Of a DNA stretch of 64,000 nucleotides, positions 34,071 to 42,105 are shown in pieces (the stretch's first letter is position 1; every line of letters begins with the position of its first letter). The position numbers and the translations under genes were made by a program. The stretch is from Scrofimicrobium sp. R131. Its GTDB lineage: Bacteria > Actinomycetota > Actinomycetes > Actinomycetales > Actinomycetaceae. The stretch lies in contig NZ_CP138335.1 in assembly GCF_040256745.1 (NCBI RefSeq), forward strand, positions 2,108,001-2,172,000. Reading direction: 5' to 3'. Below the pieces are notes generated by a model. It saw only the letters and a program-made list of their open reading frames with translations. It did not search any database and was not told the origin of the DNA.

Positions 34071-35391
34071 ACGTCAGCTAGGGCTGGCGGCGCTCAGTTT
34101 TGCCGCGGCCGCTACCCTGGGCCTGTCGGCCTGCTCCTCCGGGGGCGCCAGCCAGTCGAAGGACCAGTCCGGCGACGCGAGCGCGACCGGTGGCGACGAG
34201 ATCACCCTGTCGTTCCGCACCTGGCTGCCAACCCAGGTGCAGTGGCCCGAGCTCATCGAAGCTTTCGAAGCCGAGAACCCCGGGATCAAGATCGACTTCC
34301 AGCGCGACGAGGACTACGACGCGTTCCGGACCAACCTGGACAACGAAATCCTGGCCGGGGAAACCCCCGACCTGTACGGGATTCAGGCGGGCGCCTCGTT
34401 CGACGACTACGCCGAATACGCCCTGCCCGTGGACGAGTACGGCGCCGACTGGATCGACCAGGTTCGCGCTGAAGCTCGGAAGGAAACCACCACCCAGGAC
34501 GGGGTCGAGGCCGCCGTGCCGATCCTCACCGCCGGGATGCAGTTCTACCTGTACAACCAGGATCTGTTCACCGAGCTGGGACTGGACCTGCCCACCAACT
34601 ACGAAGAGCTGGTGAACGTGTCGAAGGCCGCGGCGGCTGCCGGCTACACCCCGTTCGCGATGGGGGCCGCTGACACCTGGCACGACACCGACTTCTTCGT
34701 CTGGCTTTCCAACCAGTACGGCGAAGGCGGCGACATCTACCGGGCCGCCTCCGGGGAGATCCCCTGGGATTCCGAGTCCCTGGTTCAGGCTGCCACCGAC
34801 TGGCAGAAGCTGTTCACCGACGGGGTGTTCCAGCAGGGCGCCCTGACCACCACCACCTACCCGTCCGCTCGTGACGACTACTTCCTGGCCGGGAAAGCTC
34901 TGGCCTTCCCCACAGGGTCGTGGCACGTGGGAATGTCGATGGTCGGACCGGACCAGGAGCAGCCGGGCAGCGCAATTGAGGACGCCGAAGTTGGAATGGC
35001 GGTCTTCCCGCAGATTGGCCCCAAGGACGGCGGCGCCACCTCCGGCGTCGACTTCGCCCTGGCGGTTTCGTCCGACATCGACGAGGCCAAGCTCGACGCG
35101 GCTGCCAAGTTCGTCGAGTTCATGGCGGTTGGGACCGGCCAGCAGCTGTGGGTCAACACCCTGCAGGGCTTCCCGGTGGCCGACGGAGTCAGCGTGCAGG
35201 TGGCTGACGACGAGCCTGAGATCGCTCAGCAAAGCCTGAAGGTGGTCGAAGAGGCGCTGGCCGCCTCCAAGTACCCGCGCAAGCTCAACGTTCCCGGCTG
35301 GGACTCGCTGCAGGATGACCTGGGCATTGTGCTGCAGGACATCGCGGGTGGGGCCAACCCGGCGACCGCACTGGCCACGCTGAACAAGTAG
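34060..35391 (+). CDS. Extracellular sugar-binding lipoprotein of the ABC importer
   Basis: A 443-aa family 1 solute-binding protein. The signal peptide ends in the lipobox LGLSAC, followed by a Gly/Ser/Asp linker. The body shows ELIEAFEAENPGIKIDFQRD, AGETPDLYGIQAG and GKALAFPTGSWHVG, typical of oligosaccharide binders. AAAAGGAG precedes the ATG, which lies 11 bp inside the GH43 gene. It is the last gene of the operon: two permeases, glycosidase, binding protein. Confidence 0.9.
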   Translation: MKNKRQLGLAALSFAAAATLGLSACSSGGASQSKDQSGDASATGGDEITLSFRTWLPTQVQWPELIEAFEAENPGIKIDFQRDEDYDAFRTNLDNEILAGETPDLYGIQAGASFDDYAEYALPVDEYGADWIDQVRAEARKETTTQDGVEAAVPILTAGMQFYLYNQDLFTELGLDLPTNYEELVNVSKAAAAAGYTPFAMGAADTWHDTDFFVWLSNQYGEGGDIYRAASGEIPWDSESLVQAATDWQKLFTDGVFQQGALTTTTYPSARDDYFLAGKALAFPTGSWHVGMSMVGPDQEQPGSAIEDAEVGMAVFPQIGPKDGGATSGVDFALAVSSDIDEAKLDAAAKFVEFMAVGTGQQLWVNTLQGFPVADGVSVQVADDEPEIAQQSLKVVEEALAASKYPRKLNVPGWDSLQDDLGIVLQDIAGGANPATALATLNK

Positions 35392-35400
35392 ACCCCACTC

Positions 35401-35425
35401 GGCCCGCATTTACTGCCGGCGGGCC
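35401..35425 (+). terminator. Hairpin after the sugar operon
   Basis: GGCCCGC (35401-35407) pairs with GCGGGCC (35419-35425) ten bases after the operon's stop codon. There is no U-tract, so it may act only weakly or stabilise the mRNA end. Confidence 0.35.
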
Positions 35426-35454
35426 GGGGGGAACATGGAGCCCGATCCTGGTGA

Positions 35455-35610
35455 GAGCCGGGGTCGGGCTTCGTGGGTTCTGGGGTGGGGTGTTGGTTTG
35501 GTTTGGGGTTGGGTTGGGGTTGGGTGTGCGGTGTGGGCGCGTTTGGGCGCGTTTGGGCGTGTTTGGGCGTGTTTGGGTGGGGGTTTGGGCGGCTTAGGCG
35601 TGCGGTACGG
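35455..35610 (+). repeat. G-rich tract with G-quadruplex motif and 10-bp repeats
   Basis: The plus strand is almost free of runs of C and rich in TTTGGG and TTGGGG. At 35505-35524 four G-runs separated by TT form a textbook quadruplex motif. From 35541 to 35580 four perfect-length copies of GTTTGGGCG(C/T) follow with a 10-bp period, flanked by degenerate copies. No gene is supported here; ORFs crossing it are low-complexity. Confidence 0.7.
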
Positions 35611-35619
35611 GCGGGAAGG

Positions 35620-35829
35620 CTGGCAAACCTACCCAAACGCTGGCAAAACCTGGGCCCAGCGGCCCAAACCAGCTCAAACTCCCAACGTTTGCCAGCATTC
35701 CGACACGTTTGCCAACACCCGCGGCTGGCAAACCTACCCAAACGCTGGCAAAACCAGGGCCCAGCGGCCTAAACCACCCCAAACACCCAACGTTTGCCAG
35801 CACTCCGACACGTTTGCCAACCCCGGGCC
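35620..35829. repeat. Two 105-bp tandem repeats with eight TGGCAAA(C) sites
   Basis: Units start at 35620 and 35725 and differ at only a handful of positions over about 97 bp. Each holds two TGGCAAA sites in plus orientation (35621 and 35641; 35726 and 35746) and two inverted copies GTTTGCCA (35687 and 35707; 35792 and 35812). Within every pair the spacing is exactly 20 bp. This looks like an array of binding sites for a dimeric or oligomeric protein. It is not a CRISPR: only two units and no spacers. From 35830 to about 35940 I see nothing recognisable. Confidence 0.8.
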
Positions 35830-35944
35830 GCAAAAACCCCCAGACGGCCAGCAGTCCGGGGGTGAGAGCCCGCAAATCCAGGCCCGCGTGCGCAACGACG
35901 CTAACCTGCACTTTTCGGCAGCATTCTGCCGATCCTACAGTGGC

Positions 35945-36214
35945 GAGTAAAGGGTTAGAACTCTCGCAGACGGGGTGCGAGATCTCGGCTACACACAAGC
36001 AAACAAGCAGTGGGCGGAAAAGCTGCCCGAAGGCGTTGCACGAGTAGTCCATGAACTACGAAGACATCCAGGCGTACCTACGCAGTGGCGCACCACTTAG
36101 TGATGACCGGAAGGCGAAGTGCTGCTGGCCCCAGGAACCAAGGTGAAAGTGATTGAAGCGCGCTACGATGAGGTTTGGAAGATAGCGCATGTGATCGTGG
36201 AGGTGCTGAGATGA
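35945..36214 (+). pseudogene. Remnant of a phage minor head protein with ADP-ribosyltransferase domain
   Basis: Three pieces in changing frames. Frame 2 reads RTLADGVRDLGYTQANKQWA to LPEGVARVV. Frame 3 from 36051 reads MNYEDIQAYLRSGAPLSD, like the tyrosine/arginine helix of ART domains. Frame 2 again from 36107 reads PEGEVLLAPGTKVKV to IVEVLR and stops at 36212-36214. The last piece has the ART E-x-E motif (EGE) and the usual EVL..PGT strand. Such domains are found in head-morphogenesis proteins of actinophages. Frameshifts and a missing central part show decay. The stop overlaps the next start as ATGA. Confidence 0.55.
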
Positions 36215-36570
36215 CGCAACCTAGTCGCTTCATTAAGCGCCGCCCCGGCGGTGCGATGAACAGCGCCATCGGCCCCAACGGTAGCCCGGGTTGGACCGAT
36301 TGGGGCGACCTTGAAAGCGTGCGCGAGTATGCGGTGATCTTGGAGAGCCAGATTCGCCAAGGCGACAGGTGGGCTGCTGAGGATCTAGTCAAGTTCCAAG
36401 CTCGCGTCGCTGAACTTGAAGCCGACCCCGCCAAACCCCACCGCAAGCGTCTCGCTGAGTTACTTGAGTGGGCCGCACAAGGTCAGGACGTAAGCGCAGC
36501 CATTGCCGACGCGGAACGCAACCTGGCTGAGGCGCAGCGCCGCCAAGCTGACACATCGAACACCCACTAG
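36211..36570 (+). CDS. Phage-type hypothetical protein, 119 aa
   Basis: A soluble, charged protein (FIKRRPGGAMNSAIGPNGSP, ESQIRQGDRWAAEDLVKFQA, then a Glu/Ala-rich C-terminal helix). The ATG at 36211 overlaps the stop of the ADP-ribosyltransferase remnant. It lies between that remnant and a scaffold-protein start, the position where small head genes lie in actinophages. It is intact but probably an orphan. Function unknown. Confidence 0.5.
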   Translation: MTQPSRFIKRRPGGAMNSAIGPNGSPGWTDWGDLESVREYAVILESQIRQGDRWAAEDLVKFQARVAELEADPAKPHRKRLAELLEWAAQGQDVSAAIADAERNLAEAQRRQADTSNTH

Positions 36571-36589
36571 CACCAGCTCTACCACTTAC

Positions 36590-36616
36590 CCCACTACCCC
36601 TTGGTAGTGGGTTTTT
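36590..36616 (+). terminator. Rho-independent terminator in the phage remnant
   Basis: CCCACTACC (36590-36598) and GGTAGTGGG (36603-36611) form a perfect 9-bp stem with a 4-nt loop, followed by TTTTT. Confidence 0.85.
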
Positions 36617-36670
36617 GCTACCCGCAGATGGCGGGGATTGGGCGACGGCCCCTAACCGGAAGGAAACACC

Positions 36671-36859
36671 ATGACTGACTCAACCGCGCCCGAAAACGCC
36701 AAGCAGGCGGAAACGAGCGCCATCCAGGCCCCAAACGGCGCAACGCCGGACCCTCAGCAGTTCGAGGCGATCACCTCGCAAGACGAACTCGACCGCATCA
36801 TCACTAGCCGGCTCTCGCGCGAGCGCGCGAAGCACCAACGGCCTCATTCCCATAGCTAG
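36671..36859 (+). pseudogene. 5' fragment of a phage scaffold protein gene
   Basis: Starts with GGAAGGAAACACC before ATG. An acidic, Ala/Pro/Gln-rich N-terminus is followed by ITSQDELDRIITSRLSRERA, the typical beginning of phage capsid scaffold proteins. After residue 55 the sequence turns to QRPHSHS and stops at 62 aa, whereas full proteins have 150-250 residues. A deletion joined it to unrelated DNA near 36835. Confidence 0.55.
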
Positions 36860-36979
36860 GAGCAGCAGGGCAGGAAGTCGGTAGGCTCCTCTCATTCGCT
36901 CAATGATTGAGCAAGCCTCTTCCCGACCAAGGAACATCGCCTCTTCGTCTCTGTCGGTGCGGACAACCTCGGGGAGCAT
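36860..36979 (-). other. Unassigned open frame beside the phage remnant
   Basis: The minus strand reads MLPEVVRTDRDEEAMFLGRE and ERMRGAYRLPALLLLAMGMR from 36979 before running antisense into the scaffold fragment. It could be the start of a truncated gene cut by the same deletion. No family is recognised. Confidence 0.2.
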
Positions 36980-36997
36980 TTCCGGCTTGAGGTGACG

Positions 36998-37043
36998 AAA
37001 TCGGGGTCCGATAAGGGAATATCCCCTCGGACCCCGATCTTTT
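36998..37043 (+). terminator. Terminator-like inverted repeat near tRNA-Ser(TGA)
   Basis: A 12-bp perfect inverted repeat (37000-37011 with 37027-37038) is followed by CTTTT on the plus strand. On the minus strand it lies 25 bp after the tRNA 3' end and could also stop tRNA transcription. Confidence 0.55.
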
Positions 37044-37067
37044 GGCTTTATTTAGCCGTTCCTACCG

Positions 37068-37154
37068 CGGAGAGTAAGGGATTCGAACCCTTGGTGCCAT
37101 TGCTGACACAATGGTTTTCAAGACCATCACCTTCGGCCGCTCGGTCAACTCTCC
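37068..37154 (-). tRNA. tRNA-Ser(TGA)
   Basis: 87-nt class II cloverleaf on the minus strand. The acceptor GGAGAGT (37148-37154) pairs with ACTCTCC (37069-37075). The anticodon stem ATGGT/ACCAT has loop CTTGAAA, anticodon TGA. Long variable arm and GGTTCGAAT T loop are present. CCA is not encoded. The phage remnant lies on its 3' side, as expected for tRNA-targeted integration. Confidence 0.95.
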
Positions 37155-37194
37155 CAGAGCAGAGTTTATCTGCCCGAACCCCGATCTGCGAATC

Positions 37195-38529
37195 TCAGCC
37201 GCGCAGGAACCGCTTCCGCGTCCGCTTCTCAGCCTGGTTTGTGCTGGCAGGTTGATCCAACAGACCGTGGTTGATGGCGGAGGCAAAGGGCGGCCACACC
37301 GGCAGCCTCCCCGCCAGCAGCGCCTGCAAGGTGTGATAGACGTCGGGCCGGCTTGAGACCGTGTCGGAAGTCTGCTCGTTGTTGGCGCTCAAAGCCCGGG
37401 CAAACACGCCTGGGCGCAGCTGCATGTAGTCGTTCAGGTAGTCGATCCACACTCGGTATGAATGCTCGTAGGCTTCGACCTCACCGGCCACCGCCCCCGC
37501 ATCCAACTTGGCTCGGCGGATGAAAGCCGTGGCGCAAATGCCCTCGCTCACCACCCACTGCAGGTGGTCGGACAGGACCGGGGTGCCGTCGAAGTCCACG
37601 GTGTAGACGAAGCCGGGCTGGCCGTCTCGGCGCCAACCGTCGGTGCGGGCGCGTTCGAACAGTTCCTCCGCCATCACCGTCAGGTAGTCGTAGTCGTCCA
37701 GGCCCTGGGCCTGCAGCCCCGCCTGCGTTTGGACGGCCAGGCGAGCCAGCTCCATTCCGTGGCCAATCACGAAGCCGTAGGGATAGTAGGGGGTGTCGGG
37801 CTGGTCCCGGTTGTAGTCGAGCATCGGACGCCAATCCGAAGTGTAGTGTTCGGGGATTCGCCACTGGTTCTCCACCCCAACCTGGTAGACGAAACGGAGC
37901 ATCCGCTCGGCCGCGCGCAGCCACTCCACGTCCTGGACGGCCTCCGACGCCGCCAAATACGCTTCCACGGTGTGCATCAGCGAGTTCATTCCCCGGTAGT
38001 CCTTGAACTCACCCCAGTCGCTGGTGGCGCAGTCGCGCACCAGGGAGGTGTCCGGGTCCAGCCAGTGCTCCTTCTGTTCAGCCAGGGCCAGGTGCAGCAG
38101 CTCGTAGGCGCCGGGCCGGTTCGCGATCGAGGCGGTGGAGGCGGCCAGAATCAGGAACGCCTGCGCGTACTGCCACTTGCGCGAACCCTCCTCATCCCAG
38201 GGAACGCCGTGCCCATCCTGGTCGGGAGTGTGCGTGATGGCCTTGTACCAGCCCCCGTGCTCCGGGTCGCGGAAGTACTCTTTCATGCACCGGACCCCGT
38301 GGTCGCAGTAGCGCCTAGATCCGGGGATCCCCATCAGCACCCCGAGCGAATAGACGTAGGTCATCCGAGCCGTAATCGCCAGGTCCACCGGCCGGGTCTG
38401 ATCCACCTGTCCGTCACTGGTGAAGTAGCCGAAACCGGTCCGGGTCACTGCGGCGTGGCCGTGGCGCAGCAGTGCCCGCATTTCTTCTGATAACCACCGG
38501 CTGTGCTCGATCGAATCGAACCATCCCAT
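37195..38529 (-). CDS. AGE-family sugar isomerase/epimerase
   Basis: A 444-aa (alpha/alpha)6-barrel protein of the N-acylglucosamine 2-epimerase family, likely a mannose or sulfoquinovose-type aldose-ketose isomerase. Landmarks are DLAITARMTYVYSLG, HGGWYKAI, DYRGMNSLMHTVEAYLAASE (helix with catalytic-site His), FVIGHGMELARLAV and HLQWVVSEGI. The start at 38529 is chosen because AAAGGTGG stands 7 nt upstream; the open frame extends to 38904 without family sequence. It stands between tRNA-Ser(TGA) and the HAD phosphatase. The substrate is not determinable. Confidence 0.82.
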   Translation of the reverse strand: MGWFDSIEHSRWLSEEMRALLRHGHAAVTRTGFGYFTSDGQVDQTRPVDLAITARMTYVYSLGVLMGIPGSRRYCDHGVRCMKEYFRDPEHGGWYKAITHTPDQDGHGVPWDEEGSRKWQYAQAFLILAASTASIANRPGAYELLHLALAEQKEHWLDPDTSLVRDCATSDWGEFKDYRGMNSLMHTVEAYLAASEAVQDVEWLRAAERMLRFVYQVGVENQWRIPEHYTSDWRPMLDYNRDQPDTPYYPYGFVIGHGMELARLAVQTQAGLQAQGLDDYDYLTVMAEELFERARTDGWRRDGQPGFVYTVDFDGTPVLSDHLQWVVSEGICATAFIRRAKLDAGAVAGEVEAYEHSYRVWIDYLNDYMQLRPGVFARALSANNEQTSDTVSSRPDVYHTLQALLAGRLPVWPPFASAINHGLLDQPASTNQAEKRTRKRFLRG

Positions 38530-38636
38530 GAGTTGACCACCTTTAACATCGTCGTTTGGGTCTACCCCCATCATAGGGGTGAACTGGGACGTTGGTCGTC
38601 GGTTTGTGACGGCGAACTGACCGCCCAGCCCAGCAG

Positions 38637-39536
38637 TCAGTACCGGTTCAACACCGCCCGAATCACCGCGGCCGCCCCGTCGTGCTCCACCGCGGTGGTA
38701 ACCGCGTCGGCGGCCGAACGCACCGCCTCGTCCGCGCTGCCCATCGCCACCCCGTGGTGAGCCCACCTGAGCATCGCCAGGTCGTTTTCCCCATCCCCAA
38801 TCGCAAAGGTGCCGGTGCTTGGCAGCTCCAACTGATCCACCAGTCGCTGCAGCCCGGTCGCTTTCGTCACCCCGGCCGGACCGATATCCACCCACGAGGT
38901 CCACCCAACCGCATACTCCACGTCGACCAGGTTCATCTCGTCGATCTGCTGCGCAAAGTCGTCCCGCTCCAACCAGGGGGCGCGGGCAACGAGGCGGGTG
39001 GCCCGCCGGCCCAGCACGGCCTCCAAACTGTCGGCCAGTTCCTGACGCATCAGCTCGCCCGCGGGGAACAGTTGGGAGACCAGCATTCCCCCCGCGCCCA
39101 CGTCCACCCCAAGCAAAATCCCGGGGAACGTTTCCAGGAACTGTTCGCCGGTGGGGCGCGGGTCAAACTCGTTGATGTCCGCCACCTGGTGGCCGTCGCC
39201 GTCCCACCGGACCGTCAGGGACCCGTTCGAGCAAACCACCCACGACCGGTGCAACCCCAACTCTTCCACCACGTGCCGGGTGGAGTAGACGCCCCTGCCG
39301 GTGGCGATGACGATGTTGGCTCCGGCCGCTTCCGCCTCCGCCAGCGCCTGCTTCATCCTGTCGGTGACGCCGTGCGTGCCGACCATGGTGCCGTCAATGT
39401 CGAGGGCAAAAAGGAGCTGGCTGGGATCGTCGGGTAGGACCGCGGGCAGGTCCGCCTCCGCCCGGGCCACCGCCTCGGCGAAGGGGATACCCTCCTGGCC
39501 GCTCGGCGGAGGGGTGATCAGCCAGTCGCTGGTCAC
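38637..39536 (-). CDS. HAD-superfamily (Cof-type) phosphatase
   Basis: A 299-aa haloacid-dehalogenase-type hydrolase. Motif I is DIDGT at 46-50, motif II is the Thr of IVIATGRG, motif III is the Lys in [10 protein letters not shown] and motif IV is [12 protein letters not shown] type IIB cap lies between motifs II and III. It probably acts on sugar phosphates or another small phosphorylated metabolite. The start is GTG at 39536, overlapping the serS stop (GTGA); the frame continues upstream only as antiparallel shadow of serS. It is co-transcribed with serS. Confidence 0.85.
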   Translation of the reverse strand: MTSDWLITPPPSGQEGIPFAEAVARAEADLPAVLPDDPSQLLFALDIDGTMVGTHGVTDRMKQALAEAEAAGANIVIATGRGVYSTRHVVEELGLHRSWVVCSNGSLTVRWDGDGHQVADINEFDPRPTGEQFLETFPGILLGVDVGAGGMLVSQLFPAGELMRQELADSLEAVLGRRATRLVARAPWLERDDFAQQIDEMNLVDVEYAVGWTSWVDIGPAGVTKATGLQRLVDQLELPSTGTFAIGDGENDLAMLRWAHHGVAMGSADEAVRSAADAVTTAVEHDGAAAVIRAVLNRY

Positions 39537-40801
39537 GGAACGAGTTCCGCCCGTCCGCCCAGGTAGGGCCGCAGCGCCTCGGGCACGTGCACCGAGCCGT
39601 CGGGCCGCTGATGGTTCTCCAGCAGGGCCACCAGCCACCGGGTGGTGGCCAGCGTGCCGTTCAGGGTGGCCACCGTCTCGGTCCCGCCCTCGCGCCGCTC
39701 CCGGATTTGCAGTCGGCGGGCTTGGAAGGTGGTGCAGTTCGAGGTGGAGGTGACTTCCATCCACCGCTCCTGCGTGGGCAGCCAGGCCTCGCAGTCAAAC
39801 TTGCGGGCCGCGGAGGACCCCAGGTCTCCGGCGGCAGTGTCGATCACCCGGTAGGGCAGCTCGACCCGGGCCAGCATTTCCTCTTCCCACCCCAGCAGTC
39901 GCCGGTGCTCTTCGGCGGCGTCCTCCGGCCGGCAGTAGCTGAACATTTCCACCTTGTTGAACTGGTGGACCCGGATGATGCCGCGGGTGTCGCGCCCGGC
40001 CGCCCCCGCCTCGCGCCGGTAGCAGGTGGACCAGCCGAGGTAGCGTTCGGGCCCCTCGGACAGGTCGATGATTTCGCCCTGGTGGTACCCGGCCAGCGCC
40101 ACCTCGGAGGTGCCCACCAGGTACAGGTCGTCGGCCGGCAGGTAGTAGATCTCGTCTGAGTGGGCCCCCAGGAATCCGGTCCCCTGCATGATTTCCGGTT
40201 TGACCAGGGTCGGGGTGGTCAGCATGGTGAAGCCGGCCGCCGTCCCCAGGTCCACCGCCATGGTCAGCAGGGCCAGTTCGAGGCGGGCGCCGATCCCGGT
40301 CAGGTAGTAAAAGCGCGAGCCGGACACTTTGGCGCCGCGTTTGACGTCGATCGCCTGCAGCCCTTCGGCCAGTTCCAGGTGATCCTTCGGGGTGAAGCCT
40401 TCGGCCGCAAAGTCGCGGGGGGCCGGGCCTTCCTGGCGCAGAACCACGTAGTCGTCTTCGCCGCCGCTGGGCACGCCCGGCTCAATCACGTTAGAGAGAG
40501 CCAGGGTCAGGTCCCGGGCGCGGGCCTCCGCCTCGTTCGCCTCCTGTTCGGCCGCTTTCACCCGGTCGGCCAGCGCTTTCGCCCGGGCCAGGACCGCGGG
40601 CCGATCTTCCGGACTTGCTTTCCCCACGGACCGGGAGACTGCCTTCTGCTCAGAGCGGAGCGACTCAAACTCTTGCAGCAGGGAGCGGCGCAATTCGTCG
40701 GCGGCAATCACCTGATCCACGAGAGCCGGATCTTCGCCGCGCGCCACCTGGGAGGCGCGAACAGCATCTGGGTTTTCACGGAGCATACGCAGATCAATCA
40801 T
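39533..40801 (-). CDS. serS: Seryl-tRNA synthetase
   Basis: Class II synthetase for the tRNA-Ser species, two of which are in this window. At 422 aa it begins [18 protein letters not shown], followed by the N-terminal coiled-coil arm (about 25-105). Motif 2 is [20 protein letters not shown], and [15 protein letters not shown] and NGTLATTRW surround motif 3. The ATG at 40801 follows a -10-like TATCAT by 6 nt without a ribosome site, so the mRNA is probably leaderless. It is divergent from the lipid kinase gene only 33 bp away. Confidence 0.95.
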   Translation of the reverse strand: MIDLRMLRENPDAVRASQVARGEDPALVDQVIAADELRRSLLQEFESLRSEQKAVSRSVGKASPEDRPAVLARAKALADRVKAAEQEANEAEARARDLTLALSNVIEPGVPSGGEDDYVVLRQEGPAPRDFAAEGFTPKDHLELAEGLQAIDVKRGAKVSGSRFYYLTGIGARLELALLTMAVDLGTAAGFTMLTTPTLVKPEIMQGTGFLGAHSDEIYYLPADDLYLVGTSEVALAGYHQGEIIDLSEGPERYLGWSTCYRREAGAAGRDTRGIIRVHQFNKVEMFSYCRPEDAAEEHRRLLGWEEEMLARVELPYRVIDTAAGDLGSSAARKFDCEAWLPTQERWMEVTSTSNCTTFQARRLQIRERREGGTETVATLNGTLATTRWLVALLENHQRPDGSVHVPEALRPYLGGRAELVP

Positions 40802-40807
40802 GCTGCC

Positions 40808-40813
40808 ATGATA
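40808..40813 (-). promoter_or_regulatory. Putative -10 element, leaderless start of serS
   Basis: TATCAT on the minus strand ends 6 nt before the serS ATG at 40801. Confidence 0.45.
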
Positions 40814-40822
40814 ACTTGTCGC

Positions 40823-40828
40823 TACGCT
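40823..40828 (+). promoter_or_regulatory. Putative -10 element, leaderless start of the lipid kinase gene
   Basis: TACGCT ends 6 nt before the ATG at 40835. It lies only 9 bp from the serS -10 on the other strand. Confidence 0.45.
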
Positions 40829-40834
40829 TGAGGT

Positions 40835-42097
40835 ATGAACGGTCCTATGCTGGTGCTCCTCTATGCGCTGGTGGTCTCGGGCGGAGTATCGGCAGCGCTC
40901 CTGCGAACCCTGCATCGACGCCCAGCCCACCTGCCGCGCCCGGGCGGCAAGACGGTGGCGCCCGGCCGGGTGTGGGTGATTGCCAACCCGACCAAACCGG
41001 ACGACTACGCTCGCTTCCAGCAGACCATCAACACCCTCTGTCAGCGGATGACCGGACATCCGGCCCAGTGGCTGGAGACAACCCGAGAGGACCCGGGTAC
41101 GGGTCAGGCCGCGAAGGCGCTGGCGACCAAACCGGCCGTGGTGATCGCGGCGGGTGGGGATGGGACCGTCCGGGCGGTGGCGGCCGGACTGGCCCACTCG
41201 GGCGTGCCGATGGGGATCATTCCGGTTGGCACCGGGAACCTGGTGGCGCGCAACCTGGGTCTGCCACTGGACCTGCCATCCGCGCTGGAGGTGGCCGTCT
41301 CCGGCCGAACCGCGCCGATTGACTTGGCTTGGCTCCGCCTGGAGCGGGTCTCCGAACCGGGGGAGCTGCCCGCGGAGGGGGGCCTACTGCGAGCCCTCCG
41401 CCCCGAAGTGGACGTGGCTGAGAACGAGTTCGCCTACCTGGTGATCGCGGGGATCGGTTTTGACGGGGAGACGATGGCGAACACCTCGGCGCGCCTAAAG
41501 CGGGCGGTCGGCTGGAGCGCCTACGTTTTCACCGCCCTGAAGTCGCTGCGGATTGAGCGAATGAAGGCGACGGTCACCCTCTACCACCCGCAGGGGGTGG
41601 CGGGGGCTCGGCCAAAGTGGGCCAAGGCGGTCCCCCCGCAGGTGTACCAGGCAATTGAGGACTCGCACACCCTGGGGCAGGACGCGGCCAACCAGGACCG
41701 CTACGTGACGGGCCTCCGCGCCCGGACCGTGCTGATGGCGAACTGCGGGACGCTGCCGTTCACCGTCCTGGCCCCCTACGCTGAGATCGACGATGGCCTG
41801 CTGGACGTGATCGCGATCGACACGAAGGGCGGACTGTTCGGGTGGATCAACCTGGCCGCCAAGGTCCTGGCACAATCGGTGGGTCTGCGTCCCTTCAACC
41901 TGCGCCGCGACCTGGGTCAGATCTCATTTCAGCAGTGCCACGCCGTGCAGGTGGACACGAACCGGCCCTACCCGGTGCAGGTGGACGGCGACCCGGTTGG
42001 GACGGCTCGCACGGTGATCACCCGGTTGGACGAGGGGGCCCTCCTAATGCGGCACCCGTGGCTCCCCTCCACCACCGGGGCCCTGCTGCACCACTAG
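40835..42097 (+). CDS. Diacylglycerol kinase-family lipid kinase
   Basis: A 420-aa protein with an N-terminal hydrophobic segment ([19 protein letters not shown]) and a DAGK catalytic domain. The nucleotide motif is [17 protein letters not shown] and the second glycine-rich loop [28 protein letters not shown] and VQVDGDPVG follow later. It phosphorylates diacylglycerol or a related lipid (DgkB/YegS-type fold). An insertion around residues 175-195 and another near 265-290 lengthen it. The start is apparently leaderless. It is convergent with pheA. Confidence 0.87.
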   Translation: MNGPMLVLLYALVVSGGVSAALLRTLHRRPAHLPRPGGKTVAPGRVWVIANPTKPDDYARFQQTINTLCQRMTGHPAQWLETTREDPGTGQAAKALATKPAVVIAAGGDGTVRAVAAGLAHSGVPMGIIPVGTGNLVARNLGLPLDLPSALEVAVSGRTAPIDLAWLRLERVSEPGELPAEGGLLRALRPEVDVAENEFAYLVIAGIGFDGETMANTSARLKRAVGWSAYVFTALKSLRIERMKATVTLYHPQGVAGARPKWAKAVPPQVYQAIEDSHTLGQDAANQDRYVTGLRARTVLMANCGTLPFTVLAPYAEIDDGLLDVIAIDTKGGLFGWINLAAKVLAQSVGLRPFNLRRDLGQISFQQCHAVQVDTNRPYPVQVDGDPVGTARTVITRLDEGALLMRHPWLPSTTGALLHH

Positions 42098-42105
42098 CGG
42101 CCGGG

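Noticed and set aside
35620-35829. CRISPR array
   Set aside because: Only two 105-bp tandem units, no spacers, and internal inverted sites unlike CRISPR repeats; no cas gene in the window.
39537-39764. N-terminal extension of the HAD phosphatase
   Set aside because: The added 76 residues are the antisense-like shadow of serS; the GTGA overlap gives a normal start.
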